Assembly (NCBI RefSeq): GCF_009360615.1
Contig: NZ_SPEY01000023.1
Span: 186,001 to 250,000, forward strand
Direction of reading: 5' to 3'
DNA: 64,000 nucleotides
From: Comamonas sp.
GTDB lineage: Bacteria > Pseudomonadota > Gammaproteobacteria > Burkholderiales > Burkholderiaceae_C
The notes beneath the pieces are model-generated. The model was not told the origin of the DNA. It searched no databases and saw nothing but the letters and a program-made list of their open reading frames with translations. This document shows positions 52,554-60,682 of the stretch, in pieces. The position numbers were made by a program, and so were the translations under genes. Numbering within the stretch: position 1 is the stretch's first letter; every line of letters begins with the position of its first letter.

Positions 52554-52774
52554 TGCATGCTCCATGAAATGCAGGATCCGGATGTGCAGCGGCCGGAGGT
52601 CACGCCGCTGGTCAGGACGGTGAAATTCAGCCGGCTTTTGCAGCGCGGACACTCAAGGTGCCCGGTCACTTTCTCGGCCGGGGCGAAGGTGGGCGGGGCG
52701 CAGTAGGTGCGCTTTACCTGGGCCAGGGCGGCCCGGATGTGTGGCGCCTGGGCGCTGAATGCTGCGGTCGTCAC
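52550..52774 (-). CDS. Small zinc-ribbon protein
   Basis: 74 aa, GTG start overlapping the preceding stop (GTGA). A C-terminal zinc ribbon CPRCKSRLNF...CTSGSC. Probably nucleic-acid or protein binding. Unidentified. Confidence 0.6.
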   Translation of the reverse strand: MTTAAFSAQAPHIRAALAQVKRTYCAPPTFAPAEKVTGHLECPRCKSRLNFTVLTSGVTSGRCTSGSCISWSMQ

Positions 52775-53712
52775 GGTGTTGGCACCTCATCCCAGGTGCG
52801 GCCATCTAGTTGTCGGCCGGCGGCCTTCTTACCGACGAGGTGGTAGCGGCCTTGGCCTTCGACCATGGCGAACTCCTTGATCGGCGCAAACCCGTTTTCA
52901 GCGCGCGCAGCGCCGTGCTGGCTCGGTGCGATCCACTCGCCCCACTGTTTGAACAGAAAAGGCACGCCGGCAGCCTGGCACTGATCGCGCAGTGAGCGCG
53001 CCCAGTCGGGATGCATAGGCCTTGCGCCGGGACCGCTCTCGCCACCGACGATCACCCAATCGATCCCATAAAGCAAAGGCGGGTCTGCGGGCTTTCCCAT
53101 GCAGCCGCACTCATGACCACTGCAACACATAGGGGGGCCGTCAGGCCATAGTGACTTGGGATACTCCAGGTCCACCGGCCCAAGTAGCGGCTCCATTGAC
53201 AGGAAGCGAACGGCCGCGTCCACGGCTAGAAGCTTCGGAATATCGCGGTCGGCTTCTTCCTGGTTCACGACCGTGGCTCCAATCCATACATGCGGGTAGA
53301 GCTTCGCAAAGTCGAACGGCACAGGAAGCATGTTGCCCACGTTGCCAATGCGCTTGGTGAGCAGTAGCCAGTCCAAATTTGGCGTTGCCTCGATCAGCTT
53401 GAACAGGTCTTCGCGCCACTGAGGATCCACCGCGTTGTCGAATACATCGGCCAGGGAGGCGCAGAAGACCCGCTGTCGACGGCCGTGCTCAGCAAAAAAT
53501 GCCGCGTGATTGGCATTCCAGGCCAGCGGCTTACGCCAATTGCTGGCGCTGGTGCGCACCCGTTCGCCCTTCGGTCCCCATACAACCTTGTGCATGCGCT
53601 TGTCCATCAGGTGCTCTGCATAGCAGTTGTCGCACCCGGGGGACACCTTCGTGCAACCGATGAAGGGGTTGAAGGTGTGGTCTGTCCATTCGATTTTGCT
53701 GTTCTCAGCCAT
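52771..53712 (-). CDS. DUF5131 protein (phage Gp37/Gp68 family)
   Basis: 313 aa from the ATG at 53712 (GGAGAA upstream). KIEWTDHTFNPFIGC and CTKVSPGCDNCYAE are the radical-SAM-like signature of DUF5131, followed by VFCASLADVFDN and VIVGGESGPGARPM. Family members are widespread in phage early regions next to DNA modification genes. The chemistry is not known. Confidence 0.9.
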   Translation of the reverse strand: MAENSKIEWTDHTFNPFIGCTKVSPGCDNCYAEHLMDKRMHKVVWGPKGERVRTSASNWRKPLAWNANHAAFFAEHGRRQRVFCASLADVFDNAVDPQWREDLFKLIEATPNLDWLLLTKRIGNVGNMLPVPFDFAKLYPHVWIGATVVNQEEADRDIPKLLAVDAAVRFLSMEPLLGPVDLEYPKSLWPDGPPMCCSGHECGCMGKPADPPLLYGIDWVIVGGESGPGARPMHPDWARSLRDQCQAAGVPFLFKQWGEWIAPSQHGAARAENGFAPIKEFAMVEGQGRYHLVGKKAAGRQLDGRTWDEVPTP

Positions 53713-53729
53713 TGATTTCTCCATGCAAA

Positions 53730-53750
53730 TGGCCTGCACGAGGCAGGCCA
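53730..53750 (-). other. Hairpin between DUF5131 and C5-methyltransferase genes
   Basis: 8-bp stem TGGCCTGC (53730-53737) / GCAGGCCA (53743-53750), loop of 5. On the minus strand only a weak T-tract (ATTTGC) follows, so it is a poor terminator or mRNA hairpin. Confidence 0.35.
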
Positions 53751-53770
53751 TGGGGCGGACGTGGTTGTGC

Positions 53771-55573
53771 TTATGTAGAAGCTGCTGGCAAGGTGAGGGC
53801 CACGGCGATAGGCCGCACCCAGATCGGCTGGGCCGACAGCAGGAAGGTTTCCCCGGCCCAGGCCAGCAGCAGCGTCTCGCCCATGACGTGGGCAATCGCC
53901 TCGCCGGCGGCGCTTGGGACCGCGTTGCCAATGCGTTCGCGCCAGGCCTGATCGCTCAGGCCGTCGAGCTCCAGCATCTCTTCGGGGTCGACGAGGCTCT
54001 GCAGGGCTGCCAGCTCCAGGGTGGTAAAGGGCCGGTGCCAAGTTCCATCCTCGGCGACGATCCGGCAGACCAGCTTTTCGGCTGGCGCTGGCATGGCGCG
54101 CGGGTCGGCTACTGTCCAGCGGCCGTTGTCGTGACAGGCCGCTGCACTGACCGCGCCGGCCGAAGATTCCCAAGGCACGACACCATAGTGGCCGCCGGTC
54201 AGGTAGTGGTCGCCGGCCTCACGCCGCATGCCTGGACGTGGATCGGCCACTGCAAATGCGCCATTGGCATTGCCTGCGATCACTGTGCGTGCCGACTCAG
54301 CCCAGGGCGTAACCGGATACTTGCCGTGCAGCAGGTCGGGATTCGGGCCACCGCGTGGGTCTGCTACTGCCTGGCCTGTTCCGTGAGCACTGGTCACAGC
54401 CATGGATGCCCGGTCCCAGCGAACGATGCGGAACTCATTGCTGTGCTTGGCCGGGCCGTGATGGCGCGGGTCTGCCACGCTGTAGGCGCCCTGGCCAGGA
54501 CCTTGCTGGCCGGCCACGGTTCCAGTGCTGCCATTCCACCGGCGCACGCCATAGGCCTGGCCGTCCTTCCACAGCGCAGACTGTTCGAATCGGGGATCGG
54601 CCACGGCAAAGTTGCCGCATGCTGGCCGACCCTTGCCTGTTATGGTGGTGCTGGTCCGATTCCAATCTTGGACGCCCAGGACGCCGGCATGCATTTCGGG
54701 CACGATCAGGTAATCACGCAGCTGGCCATCCTCGATCGCCAGACGGTTCAGGCTTCGCCAGTCGGATCCAGCCTCTACGAATGCCAGCCGCACCCAGGTC
54801 TTCCACTGCAGACTGGGCACGCGGTGCATGGGCCCGGCGCGCAGGTCGCCCGGCAGCAGCATGCGGCCCAGCACGTCGCCAACGGCGCGCAGCGGCTTTG
54901 CATCAGGCTGGTAAAGGAAGGGAGGCACCTTCTCGATGTGACGGGCCACCAGCAGGAAGCGCTTGCGGCTCTGGGCCAGGCCGCCGATCTCGCCACAGTC
55001 GTGGGTGGTCTCAGCCACGGCGTAGCCGTAGGAGCGCAGCAGGCCCACGATCTGGTCCAGCAGATGCCGGCCGCGCGTGGCGATCCTGGGCACGTTTTCG
55101 AAGATGATCAGCTCGGGAGGGTCGTCGTGCCAGGCCTCCAGCATCAGCCAGACGCCGCGCAGGGTCAGGCGGTTCAGGGCTTGGTACTTGTCGGTCTTGC
55201 TCTTGCCCTCAGACAGCAGGCCGCTGAAGCCTTTGCAAGGGGCCGACAGGAACACGATGTGCGGGCGCTCTCCGCCGGCTGCGCGCTGGATGTCGGCGGC
55301 CGTGGCCTCCTGCCAGTCCGCCGGCGGTTCACTGCCGTGGAAGGTGCGGTACTGCTCGCGGTCGAACAAATCCAGCACGGTGCCAGGCACGCCGGTCAGG
55401 CGCCCGAAGTCTCGGATGCTGGCTGAGTCCACGTCGATCCCACCGATGCAGCGGAAACGAGCCTGCAGGGTGCCCACGCGCGGGCTGGCCCGATTGAAGC
55501 CTCGGGCACCGCCGCCGAGACCACAGAAGAGGTGGAAGTGCTTGATTTCTTTGGTGATCATCGTTGTGCTCAT
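53771..55573 (-). CDS. C5-cytosine DNA methyltransferase with five VADPR repeats
   Basis: 600 aa from the ATG at 55573. N-terminal catalytic motifs: I FHLFCGLGGGARGF, IV SAPCKGFS with the nucleophile Cys, VI ENVP, VIII GLAQSRKRF. The target-recognition stretch (residues about 270-510) is replaced by five ~37-43-residue repeats, each ending in VADPR and holding a W...A/T-V turn (for example VRRWNGSTGTVAG, VTPWAESARTVIAG, VVPWESSAGAVSA). C-terminal motif X-like GNAVPSAAGEAIAHVMGE closes the fold. It methylates cytosine, probably to protect phage DNA from restriction. A terminator hairpin sits just upstream. Confidence 0.85.
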   Translation of the reverse strand: MSTTMITKEIKHFHLFCGLGGGARGFNRASPRVGTLQARFRCIGGIDVDSASIRDFGRLTGVPGTVLDLFDREQYRTFHGSEPPADWQEATAADIQRAAGGERPHIVFLSAPCKGFSGLLSEGKSKTDKYQALNRLTLRGVWLMLEAWHDDPPELIIFENVPRIATRGRHLLDQIVGLLRSYGYAVAETTHDCGEIGGLAQSRKRFLLVARHIEKVPPFLYQPDAKPLRAVGDVLGRMLLPGDLRAGPMHRVPSLQWKTWVRLAFVEAGSDWRSLNRLAIEDGQLRDYLIVPEMHAGVLGVQDWNRTSTTITGKGRPACGNFAVADPRFEQSALWKDGQAYGVRRWNGSTGTVAGQQGPGQGAYSVADPRHHGPAKHSNEFRIVRWDRASMAVTSAHGTGQAVADPRGGPNPDLLHGKYPVTPWAESARTVIAGNANGAFAVADPRPGMRREAGDHYLTGGHYGVVPWESSAGAVSAAACHDNGRWTVADPRAMPAPAEKLVCRIVAEDGTWHRPFTTLELAALQSLVDPEEMLELDGLSDQAWRERIGNAVPSAAGEAIAHVMGETLLLAWAGETFLLSAQPIWVRPIAVALTLPAAST

Positions 55574-55574
55574 G

Positions 55575-55597
55575 AAAAAAGCCCGCACAGGGCGGGC
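55575..55597 (-). terminator. Intrinsic terminator directly upstream of the methyltransferase start
   Basis: Stem GCCCGC / GCGGGC (55581-55586 and 55592-55597) with a six-T run in the minus-strand direction at 55575-55580, running straight into the ATG. The longer reading frame (GTG at 55588) passes through it as MRAFF, so either the start is at 55573 or translation begins inside the hairpin. Confidence 0.7.
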
Positions 55598-55636
55598 AAT
55601 CGATAAACTCCTGCAGTTCTATGCGGGGAGATATGA

Positions 55637-55894
55637 ATGGATGAGATGGATGCCGGAGCGGCCTATGAAATGAACCCGCGCCAAGTAGTGTTTGAGTACA
55701 GGGTGAATGGGGAACCTCGCTCAGCTGCCATCCAAGGCGATGCCCTTGCGCGCATTGCCGGGGTCGGTGACCTTCCTGCAAAGGCACAACACATAGCGGC
55801 TTACCAAAAATATTGGCAGGTGATCCACAGAGTGGCAGCAGAAATACATGATCAAGGTCGGCGGCCCGTCACAGTGCGAGTTGACGACCTGTAA
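55637..55894 (+). CDS. Small early protein on the opposite strand
   Basis: 85 aa, plus strand, with GGGAG about 7 bases before the ATG. A compact alpha/beta sequence: RQVVFEYRVNGEPRSAAIQG, then RIAGVGDLPAKAQHIAAYQK and IHRVAAEIHDQGRRPVTVRV. It is the only plus-strand gene in the leftward operon and overlaps no other gene. Unidentified. Confidence 0.6.
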   Translation: MDEMDAGAAYEMNPRQVVFEYRVNGEPRSAAIQGDALARIAGVGDLPAKAQHIAAYQKYWQVIHRVAAEIHDQGRRPVTVRVDDL

Positions 55895-55950
55895 GGGGTT
55901 CAGGGGAATCAGGACAAGGCGCATCGCGCCCTGTGCTCATGCCTCTGGTG

Positions 55951-56631
55951 TCAGGTGGTAGTACTCTTTACGGCATCAGCGAAAGCCTGCTCTGGTGTCT
56001 GCTCTGGCTCTTCATCCGAGTCGCTTGCGTCATCATCCAGATCGCGCTGATTGGGGTTGGAGCTCGTAGAGGGCGTATCGGGTTTGCCAGCTCGGTAGCC
56101 CTTCTTGGCCTGGACCAGTTCGGCAGGGGCCAGCAGCTTGATGGAGATCTCGCCCTCGGCGGCCAGGCCGGAGAGCTCGCCGAACAAGTCGTTGTTCTCC
56201 AGCTCTTCGCCGTTGTACGAGATCGTACCCTTGACCGTGACACTGCCGCCCTCCGAGAGCTCGTACTGCAGGTTGGACAGCACGGCGTCGGTGAAGTCGA
56301 CATGCTCCTCGTTCAGGCCCCAATCCCAGATGAAGCGATAGCCGCGCCATTTCTGGCCCTTGCCATAGTGGTAGGCCAGCGGCAGCTGGGGGTGACGAAG
56401 GTTCGGCAGCGGAATATCCACTCCCGGCAGCGCCTCCTGGCCCTCCTTGAGTGCCTTGTTGCAGTAGTGGTGCTCGCGCAGACCTTGCTCGATCTGGTCG
56501 AGCAGGGTGTTTTCGCCGGTGAGCACGAATGCCAGATCGATGGCGCGCACCTTTTCTTCGCCGTGCAGCTCGCGCCGCGGGTTCGCATTGGTTATCGTGA
56601 CGGTGGTTGGGTCAGCAAGTTCAAAGGCCAT
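55951..56631 (-). CDS. Phage DNA-metabolism protein with acidic tail, unidentified
   Basis: 226 aa. A beta-rich main body (KVRAIDLAFVLTGENTLLDQ; FIWDWGLNEEHVDFTDAVLS; GGSVTVKGTISYNGEEL) and a C-terminal tail of mostly Asp, Glu and Ser (DDDASDSDEEPEQTPEQAF). An acidic tail is common in single-strand DNA-binding proteins, and RecT and a YqaJ nuclease lie just upstream, so a recombination role is plausible; not shown by any motif. Confidence 0.55.
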   Translation of the reverse strand: MAFELADPTTVTITNANPRRELHGEEKVRAIDLAFVLTGENTLLDQIEQGLREHHYCNKALKEGQEALPGVDIPLPNLRHPQLPLAYHYGKGQKWRGYRFIWDWGLNEEHVDFTDAVLSNLQYELSEGGSVTVKGTISYNGEELENNDLFGELSGLAAEGEISIKLLAPAELVQAKKGYRAGKPDTPSTSSNPNQRDLDDDASDSDEEPEQTPEQAFADAVKSTTT

Positions 56632-56694
56632 GGGCCCTCCTGGGATTCGATTCGACCCGCGCGCGGCGGGCCTGCTGGAGTTGTCGGGAAGGGA

Positions 56695-56988
56695 TCAGGC
56701 CTGGGCAGTGGCTGCCTGTGCGGGGAACTTGTCGAACGGCAGTTCCTTGATGTTCTTGCCGAAGAACGTGCCCTTGGATTCGGCCTGCATGAAGTTCACG
56801 TGCAGCTCGGGCTCCACGTTGGGGTAGTGGTAGATGCTGCCCGGGCCGCGGGTGAAGGTGACGGCCAGGGTCTTGGTTTCGGGGTCATAGCCGACGGCCT
56901 TGACCTGGTTGGATTCAACCGGCTCCATGGGGATGGCCACATAGGGCTTGTCTGTGAAGGCTGCAGCTGCTTCGAATTTGGCGTTCAT
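56695..56988 (-). CDS. KTSC-domain protein
   Basis: 97 aa. The KTSC pattern is clear: ESNQVKAVGYDPETKTLAVT, then GSIYHYPNVEPELHVNF and SKGTFFGKNIKE. KTSC domains accompany recombination and nucleic-acid proteins in phages and may bind nucleic acid. It follows the acidic protein in the leftward operon. Confidence 0.8.
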   Translation of the reverse strand: MNAKFEAAAAFTDKPYVAIPMEPVESNQVKAVGYDPETKTLAVTFTRGPGSIYHYPNVEPELHVNFMQAESKGTFFGKNIKELPFDKFPAQAATAQA

Positions 56989-57011
56989 GATGAGGTCTCT
57001 GAGATTTCAAT

Positions 57012-57040
57012 AAAAAAGCCCGCTTGTTGAGGGCGGGCTT
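57012..57040 (-). terminator. Intrinsic terminator after the HU gene
   Basis: Minus-strand stem AAGCCCGC/GCGGGCTT followed by six T (57012-57017). Placed between the HU stop and the KTSC start. Confidence 0.75.
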
Positions 57041-57062
57041 GCGCTTGTGGCTATGGAATTTG

Positions 57063-57335
57063 TCAGTTCACGGCATCCTTGAGGTGCTTGCCGGGTTTGA
57101 ACTTCGCCACGCGGGTGGCTGCGATGGTGACTTTCTCGCCGGTGCGCGGATTGCGGCCCGTGCGGCCGGCGCGACGGCCCACGCTGAAAGTGCCAAAGCC
57201 AATAATCTGGACGACCTTGCCTTTCTTGAGCGCTTGGCGGATGCCATCCAGAGTGGCGCTCAATGCGCGATCAGCAGCCTGCTTGGAAACTTCGGCGCTC
57301 TTGGAGATGTGTTCGATCAGGTCGGACTTGTTCAC
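57063..57335 (-). CDS. hup: HU-type DNA-bending protein
   Basis: 90 aa from the GTG at 57335 (AAGGAG upstream). A standard HU: NKSDLIEHISKSAEVSKQAA, IIGFGTFSVGRRAGRTGRNP, KPGKHLKDAVN. Phage-borne HU could condense DNA or replace host HU/IHF in recombination and packaging. It lies between the YqaJ nuclease and the KTSC gene. Confidence 0.92.
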   Translation of the reverse strand: MNKSDLIEHISKSAEVSKQAADRALSATLDGIRQALKKGKVVQIIGFGTFSVGRRAGRTGRNPRTGEKVTIAATRVAKFKPGKHLKDAVN

Positions 57336-57383
57336 GGGATGCTCCTTGGGGTGGATGCCCAGTTGATTGCCGGGCACGGGGGG

Positions 57384-59297
57384 TTAAACAGTGGCGCTCT
57401 GCAGGTCGTCTGCCAGCTTGCGGGTGCCCATCGAGATCAGCAGCAGCAGTCGACGGACCTGGTTGACGGGGATCTGCACCGAGCCGCGGTCCTTGGCGTA
57501 TGGAATGCCGTGGAAATCGAGGGTTGCAGCTGAAATCTGACCGAGGCCGGCATCCTTCAATCGGGTATTGATCTGACCAATAGTCAGCTTTGCTGCCTGT
57601 TCGTCAGCGGCTGGAGCTGCTGCAGCGCTGGCCTGGGCAGTGCTGATCGCCTGCTGAGCGTCGATGCCGGCCACGCCTTCTGCAGCCTGCTCAGTGACCA
57701 GTCCGGCCAGATCCTCTGCCAGTGGCTTGGCCAGATCGCTTGCCCGTACCGCCTGGGCGATATCGGCCTGTGCAGCCTGGGCCTGCTGCTGCACCTGCTG
57801 GCGCTGCTGGGCGGCATCAGCCTGGGCCTTTTGCTGCTCCTCGGCCCGGATGCGAGCGCGATCAGCTTCAAGTTGGCGCGCCTGCTCAGCGGCTTCGGCT
57901 GCAGCTTTCGCTTCGGCTTCACGCCTGGCCTTGGCTTCCTCTTCTGCGCGGATCCGGGCACGCTCGGCTTCCAGGCGCTCGGCCTCGGCCTGCTTGAAGT
58001 CGTTGATGCGCATGGTGGCCATGGCCTTGAAGACATCAGGCTCCTTCACTCCCATTGCTGGAAAGTCCGGGAACAGCGTGATCCAGTCTTGGCCCGAGCC
58101 ATCGCTGCGAAGGAAGTCACGGTTCAGCAGCAGGGTGTTGGCAGTGGTCTGGGCCTGCAGCTTGGCATTGGTCAGTGCCACGGCAACCTTGTCGCGCATG
58201 CTGTCCAACGACTTCAGGCCCTTGATCGTTTCCGCAAATCCGCCCGCAACCCGAGGCAGCCAGTAGGTGCCAAGCTGCTTGTTCAGGCTCTCCACATGCA
58301 CGTCCAGCGCCTGCTGAGCTTCCTGGACGATGACCTGCTTGCGCACATCCTTCTCTGACTTGACGCGCTTTTCCAGGTCGATGGCCTTGCGGGTGGCGAT
58401 CTGGTCCAGCTGCTCGAGCACGTTGAGCACGTCATCCACCGACTGCATGTCGGAACGCACCTTCTTGCCGGCCTGCTTCATCGCACTGGAGACATCCCGC
58501 AGCCATTTCGCATCGGCGTCGGCGTCAGCGAACTGCTGGTCTGTCTCCAGCACCGCGTTGACGCTGTTGATGCGCTCCAGTACCTCGACCCTGAAGCTGT
58601 CCAAGGTGCTGGTTGTGATCTCGCCGCGGGCTTCAATGCGCAGCACCGGCAGTGCGTCGCGGATCTTGGCCTCGGGCTGAGGCTTGGGCTCGGCGGGCTG
58701 GGGCTGGTAGGCTGCCACATCCTTTTCAATCTGCTCCCAGCCGGCGATGATCTGGGCCCGCAGCTCCGCGTCGGGCTCGTACCAGCAGTGCAGAGCTTCA
58801 ACGGGAAGGCCCTCGTCGGTCCATTTGCTGGCCATGAACAGGATGCGTTCGGATCCCGAGACCATGGCCTGCTGCTCCATCTGCACGCGATATTGCAGCG
58901 GCAGGTCTGCACCTGTGCAGCCGGCCTCCATGACGCCGCGCAGGGTGCTGTTGAGCGTCTTGTGCTCAAAGGCCACATCGTTCATGAACGTCAGGCCGTC
59001 GAAGCTGGCTGAGTACTTGCCACGGGTGCCGACGCAGGGCGAGAGGTCTTCGCCGATGATCTGCTCGGCCAGCGGCCGGGCCAGTGCTTCGAACTGGTGC
59101 CCATCGCTGAAGCGGCGCTGAGTGGCTGCATCGATTTCGGGTGTGATTCCTGTTGCCATTTCCTTGACCAGCTCGGAGCGGGACTTGTACGAGCTGGCGC
59201 CCATCATGGCTGGGGCGTCCGAGGCGTTGAAGTGCTGGGCGCGGTGGGCATGCCATTCGGGGCTGCCTTGTACGAGGTTCACGATTTGCATGGTCAT
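57384..59297 (-). CDS. YqaJ-type exonuclease fused to a long coiled coil
   Basis: 637 aa, ATG overlapping the RecT stop (ATGA). Residues about 1-200 are a YqaJ/lambda-exonuclease fold: GSPEWHAHRAQHFNASDAPA, SDGHQFEALARPLAEQ, FDGLTFMNDVAFEHK, YRVQMEQQAMVSG. This is followed by a DUF1351-like helical part, then a ~120-residue Ala/Glu/Arg/Gln coiled coil (residues about 430-530). It resects DNA ends so that RecT can anneal strands. Confidence 0.85.
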   Translation of the reverse strand: MTMQIVNLVQGSPEWHAHRAQHFNASDAPAMMGASSYKSRSELVKEMATGITPEIDAATQRRFSDGHQFEALARPLAEQIIGEDLSPCVGTRGKYSASFDGLTFMNDVAFEHKTLNSTLRGVMEAGCTGADLPLQYRVQMEQQAMVSGSERILFMASKWTDEGLPVEALHCWYEPDAELRAQIIAGWEQIEKDVAAYQPQPAEPKPQPEAKIRDALPVLRIEARGEITTSTLDSFRVEVLERINSVNAVLETDQQFADADADAKWLRDVSSAMKQAGKKVRSDMQSVDDVLNVLEQLDQIATRKAIDLEKRVKSEKDVRKQVIVQEAQQALDVHVESLNKQLGTYWLPRVAGGFAETIKGLKSLDSMRDKVAVALTNAKLQAQTTANTLLLNRDFLRSDGSGQDWITLFPDFPAMGVKEPDVFKAMATMRINDFKQAEAERLEAERARIRAEEEAKARREAEAKAAAEAAEQARQLEADRARIRAEEQQKAQADAAQQRQQVQQQAQAAQADIAQAVRASDLAKPLAEDLAGLVTEQAAEGVAGIDAQQAISTAQASAAAAPAADEQAAKLTIGQINTRLKDAGLGQISAATLDFHGIPYAKDRGSVQIPVNQVRRLLLLISMGTRKLADDLQSATV

Positions 59298-60262
59298 GGC
59301 TTTTCCAGTTCTGCCACTCGGGCATCAAAATGGTCGGTGAGGGTTGCTTGCAGCGAGGGGTCGGGCACGGCTTCAATCAGGCCCCCCAGCTCGTAGAGCT
59401 TGTCCAGGTCTTTGCAGGCCTTGATATCTGCTTCCAGCTTTGCGGGATCGACAGCCGGTGCAGTCGCGTCGAGTGCAGGCTCAACTGCTGCTTTTTTGCG
59501 TTTGGCCACCTCCTCCTGCAACTGCTTCTCTTGGGAGGGTGTGACGGTTGCCTTGGACTTGAGCCAAGCCAAAACATCAGCCATGGTCTTGATTCCATCA
59601 ACGACGGACTGAGCCCATTTGCCCACGTTGTGGTCAAACTTAGCTTGGTCGTAGTCAGGCAAGACCACCTCGGCTTGGCCCATGTGGCGCTCGCCCTGGG
59701 CTGCCGGCTGTGTCGTGTTGGCCATGTCCTGCAGCTCTTCTGCCACGGGCATACCGCGGAGAACATCGGGGAACACGTCGCGCAGGGCGAAGGCTCGAGC
59801 GCGCATCTGGCGCATGCGCTTTGGGTATTGACTCCATGGGCCTTGCTTTCCGGCCAGGCCAGCCTTCTGTGCATCCTCCATGCTGAAGGTGCGAACCTGC
59901 TCTGGTGCGCCTTTGCGCTTGACCCGACACGTGGCTGTGTGCCCGTCGTCTTCTTCGGTCACGTACTCGCACACAGGACTGCTGAGCACTAGGGCAATCA
60001 CAGCATCGCCCCAGAGGGCTGGGCGCCCGTTGATAACGGCCAGGTTCTGCAATGACTGCAGCGGCTTCAAGCCCAGTTCTGCGCCCCATTGCATGGCAAT
60101 CAGGCAGTTTCCCGGCTTGCCTTTGAAGTCCTTGGGCACCATGTCGCTGTCGGCCAGGTAGTTGGAGAAGGTCAGGGCCTGCTCAAAGTTCTGCGGGCTC
60201 AGATCAAACTGACTGGCCGGGCGCAAGGCCGTGACCGACTGATGTGCAAGAGCATTGCTCAT
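59294..60262 (-). CDS. recT: RecT-family single-strand annealing protein
   Basis: 322 aa from the ATG at 60262 (ATGA overlap with the preceding small gene). RecT signature: FSNYLADSDMVPKDFKGKPG, then LIAMQWGAELGLKPLQSLQN and RMRQMRARAFALRDVFPDVL, with a helical C-terminus (DLDKLYELGGLIEAVPDPSL). It works with the YqaJ exonuclease in phage recombination. Confidence 0.93.
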   Translation of the reverse strand: MSNALAHQSVTALRPASQFDLSPQNFEQALTFSNYLADSDMVPKDFKGKPGNCLIAMQWGAELGLKPLQSLQNLAVINGRPALWGDAVIALVLSSPVCEYVTEEDDGHTATCRVKRKGAPEQVRTFSMEDAQKAGLAGKQGPWSQYPKRMRQMRARAFALRDVFPDVLRGMPVAEELQDMANTTQPAAQGERHMGQAEVVLPDYDQAKFDHNVGKWAQSVVDGIKTMADVLAWLKSKATVTPSQEKQLQEEVAKRKKAAVEPALDATAPAVDPAKLEADIKACKDLDKLYELGGLIEAVPDPSLQATLTDHFDARVAELEKP

Positions 60263-60366
60263 GAAAACCTCACTTGAGTGATAAAGGCGACGAGGGCGGC
60301 AGCGCTGCTGGCCACCCACAAAAGAAAAGCCCGGGCGGTACCGGGCTCGTGATCGGGTTGGTTCAT
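60259..60366 (-). CDS. 35-aa single-pass membrane protein containing a terminator hairpin
   Basis: ATG at 60366, TGA at 60259, ATGA overlaps at both ends. The product has a Pro/Asp start (NQPDHEPGTA) and a membrane segment (LLWVASSAAALVAFI). The hairpin GCCCGG/CCGGGC plus the T-run of the terminator at 60320-60346 lie inside its coding sequence and encode ...RAFLL.... Confidence 0.55.
   Translation of the reverse strand: MNQPDHEPGTARAFLLWVASSAAALVAFITQVRFS
60320..60346 (-). terminator. Intragenic terminator in the tiny membrane gene
   Basis: On the minus strand stem AGCCCGG-TACCGC-CCGGGCT followed by TTTCTTTTG. It lies within the 35-aa gene above, between recT and the upstream operon. Confidence 0.65.
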
Positions 60367-60428
60367 GGTTTCCAGGCCAGGGCGGCAAAGGTGGGAACGA
60401 TGAGCAGGAGAGCAAACGCTTCGTTCAT
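60363..60428 (-). CDS. 21-aa hydrophobic peptide
   Basis: ATG at 60428 with AAGGA upstream, stop overlapping the next ATG (ATGA). Almost wholly hydrophobic (FALLLIVPTFAALAW). The tight coupling on both sides makes it likely to be translated. No function known. Confidence 0.5.
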   Translation of the reverse strand: MNEAFALLLIVPTFAALAWKP

Positions 60429-60682
60429 GGGCGTTCCTTCAAACATTGAACGGTCTGCGCATCCAGCCACTCGGCATGCATCCCCGGGCAAAGCCACGCG
60501 CCGGCGGCAGCACGCTTGAGGTCGGCGGCTGGAGTGGTGATCGGTGCATCAGCCGCCTGGGCGCTACAGCCCGTCAGCCAGGTGCACAGCACTATCAGCA
60601 GCAGGGCCAGAAACAACAAAGCCCGCTTTGGTACGGGCTTCTTGCGGCGCGGGAGGCGCTGGAGTTGTATCGGGGAAGGCAT
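60425..60682 (-). CDS. Small early lipoprotein
   Basis: 85 aa, start overlapping the preceding stop by one base, GGAG upstream. A signal segment (ALLFLALLLIVLCTWLTGC) with a lipobox LTGC, then a short periplasmic part (QAADAPITTPAADLKRAAAG). The terminator hairpin at 60611-60640 lies within it, coding for the run before the signal. Confidence 0.6.
   Translation of the reverse strand: MPSPIQLQRLPRRKKPVPKRALLFLALLLIVLCTWLTGCSAQAADAPITTPAADLKRAAAGAWLCPGMHAEWLDAQTVQCLKERP
60611..60640 (-). terminator. Intragenic terminator in the lipoprotein gene
   Basis: Minus-strand stem AAGCCCG (60619-60625) / CGGGCTT (60634-60640), 8-nt loop, then TGTTGTTT. A weak terminator inside coding sequence. Confidence 0.55.
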
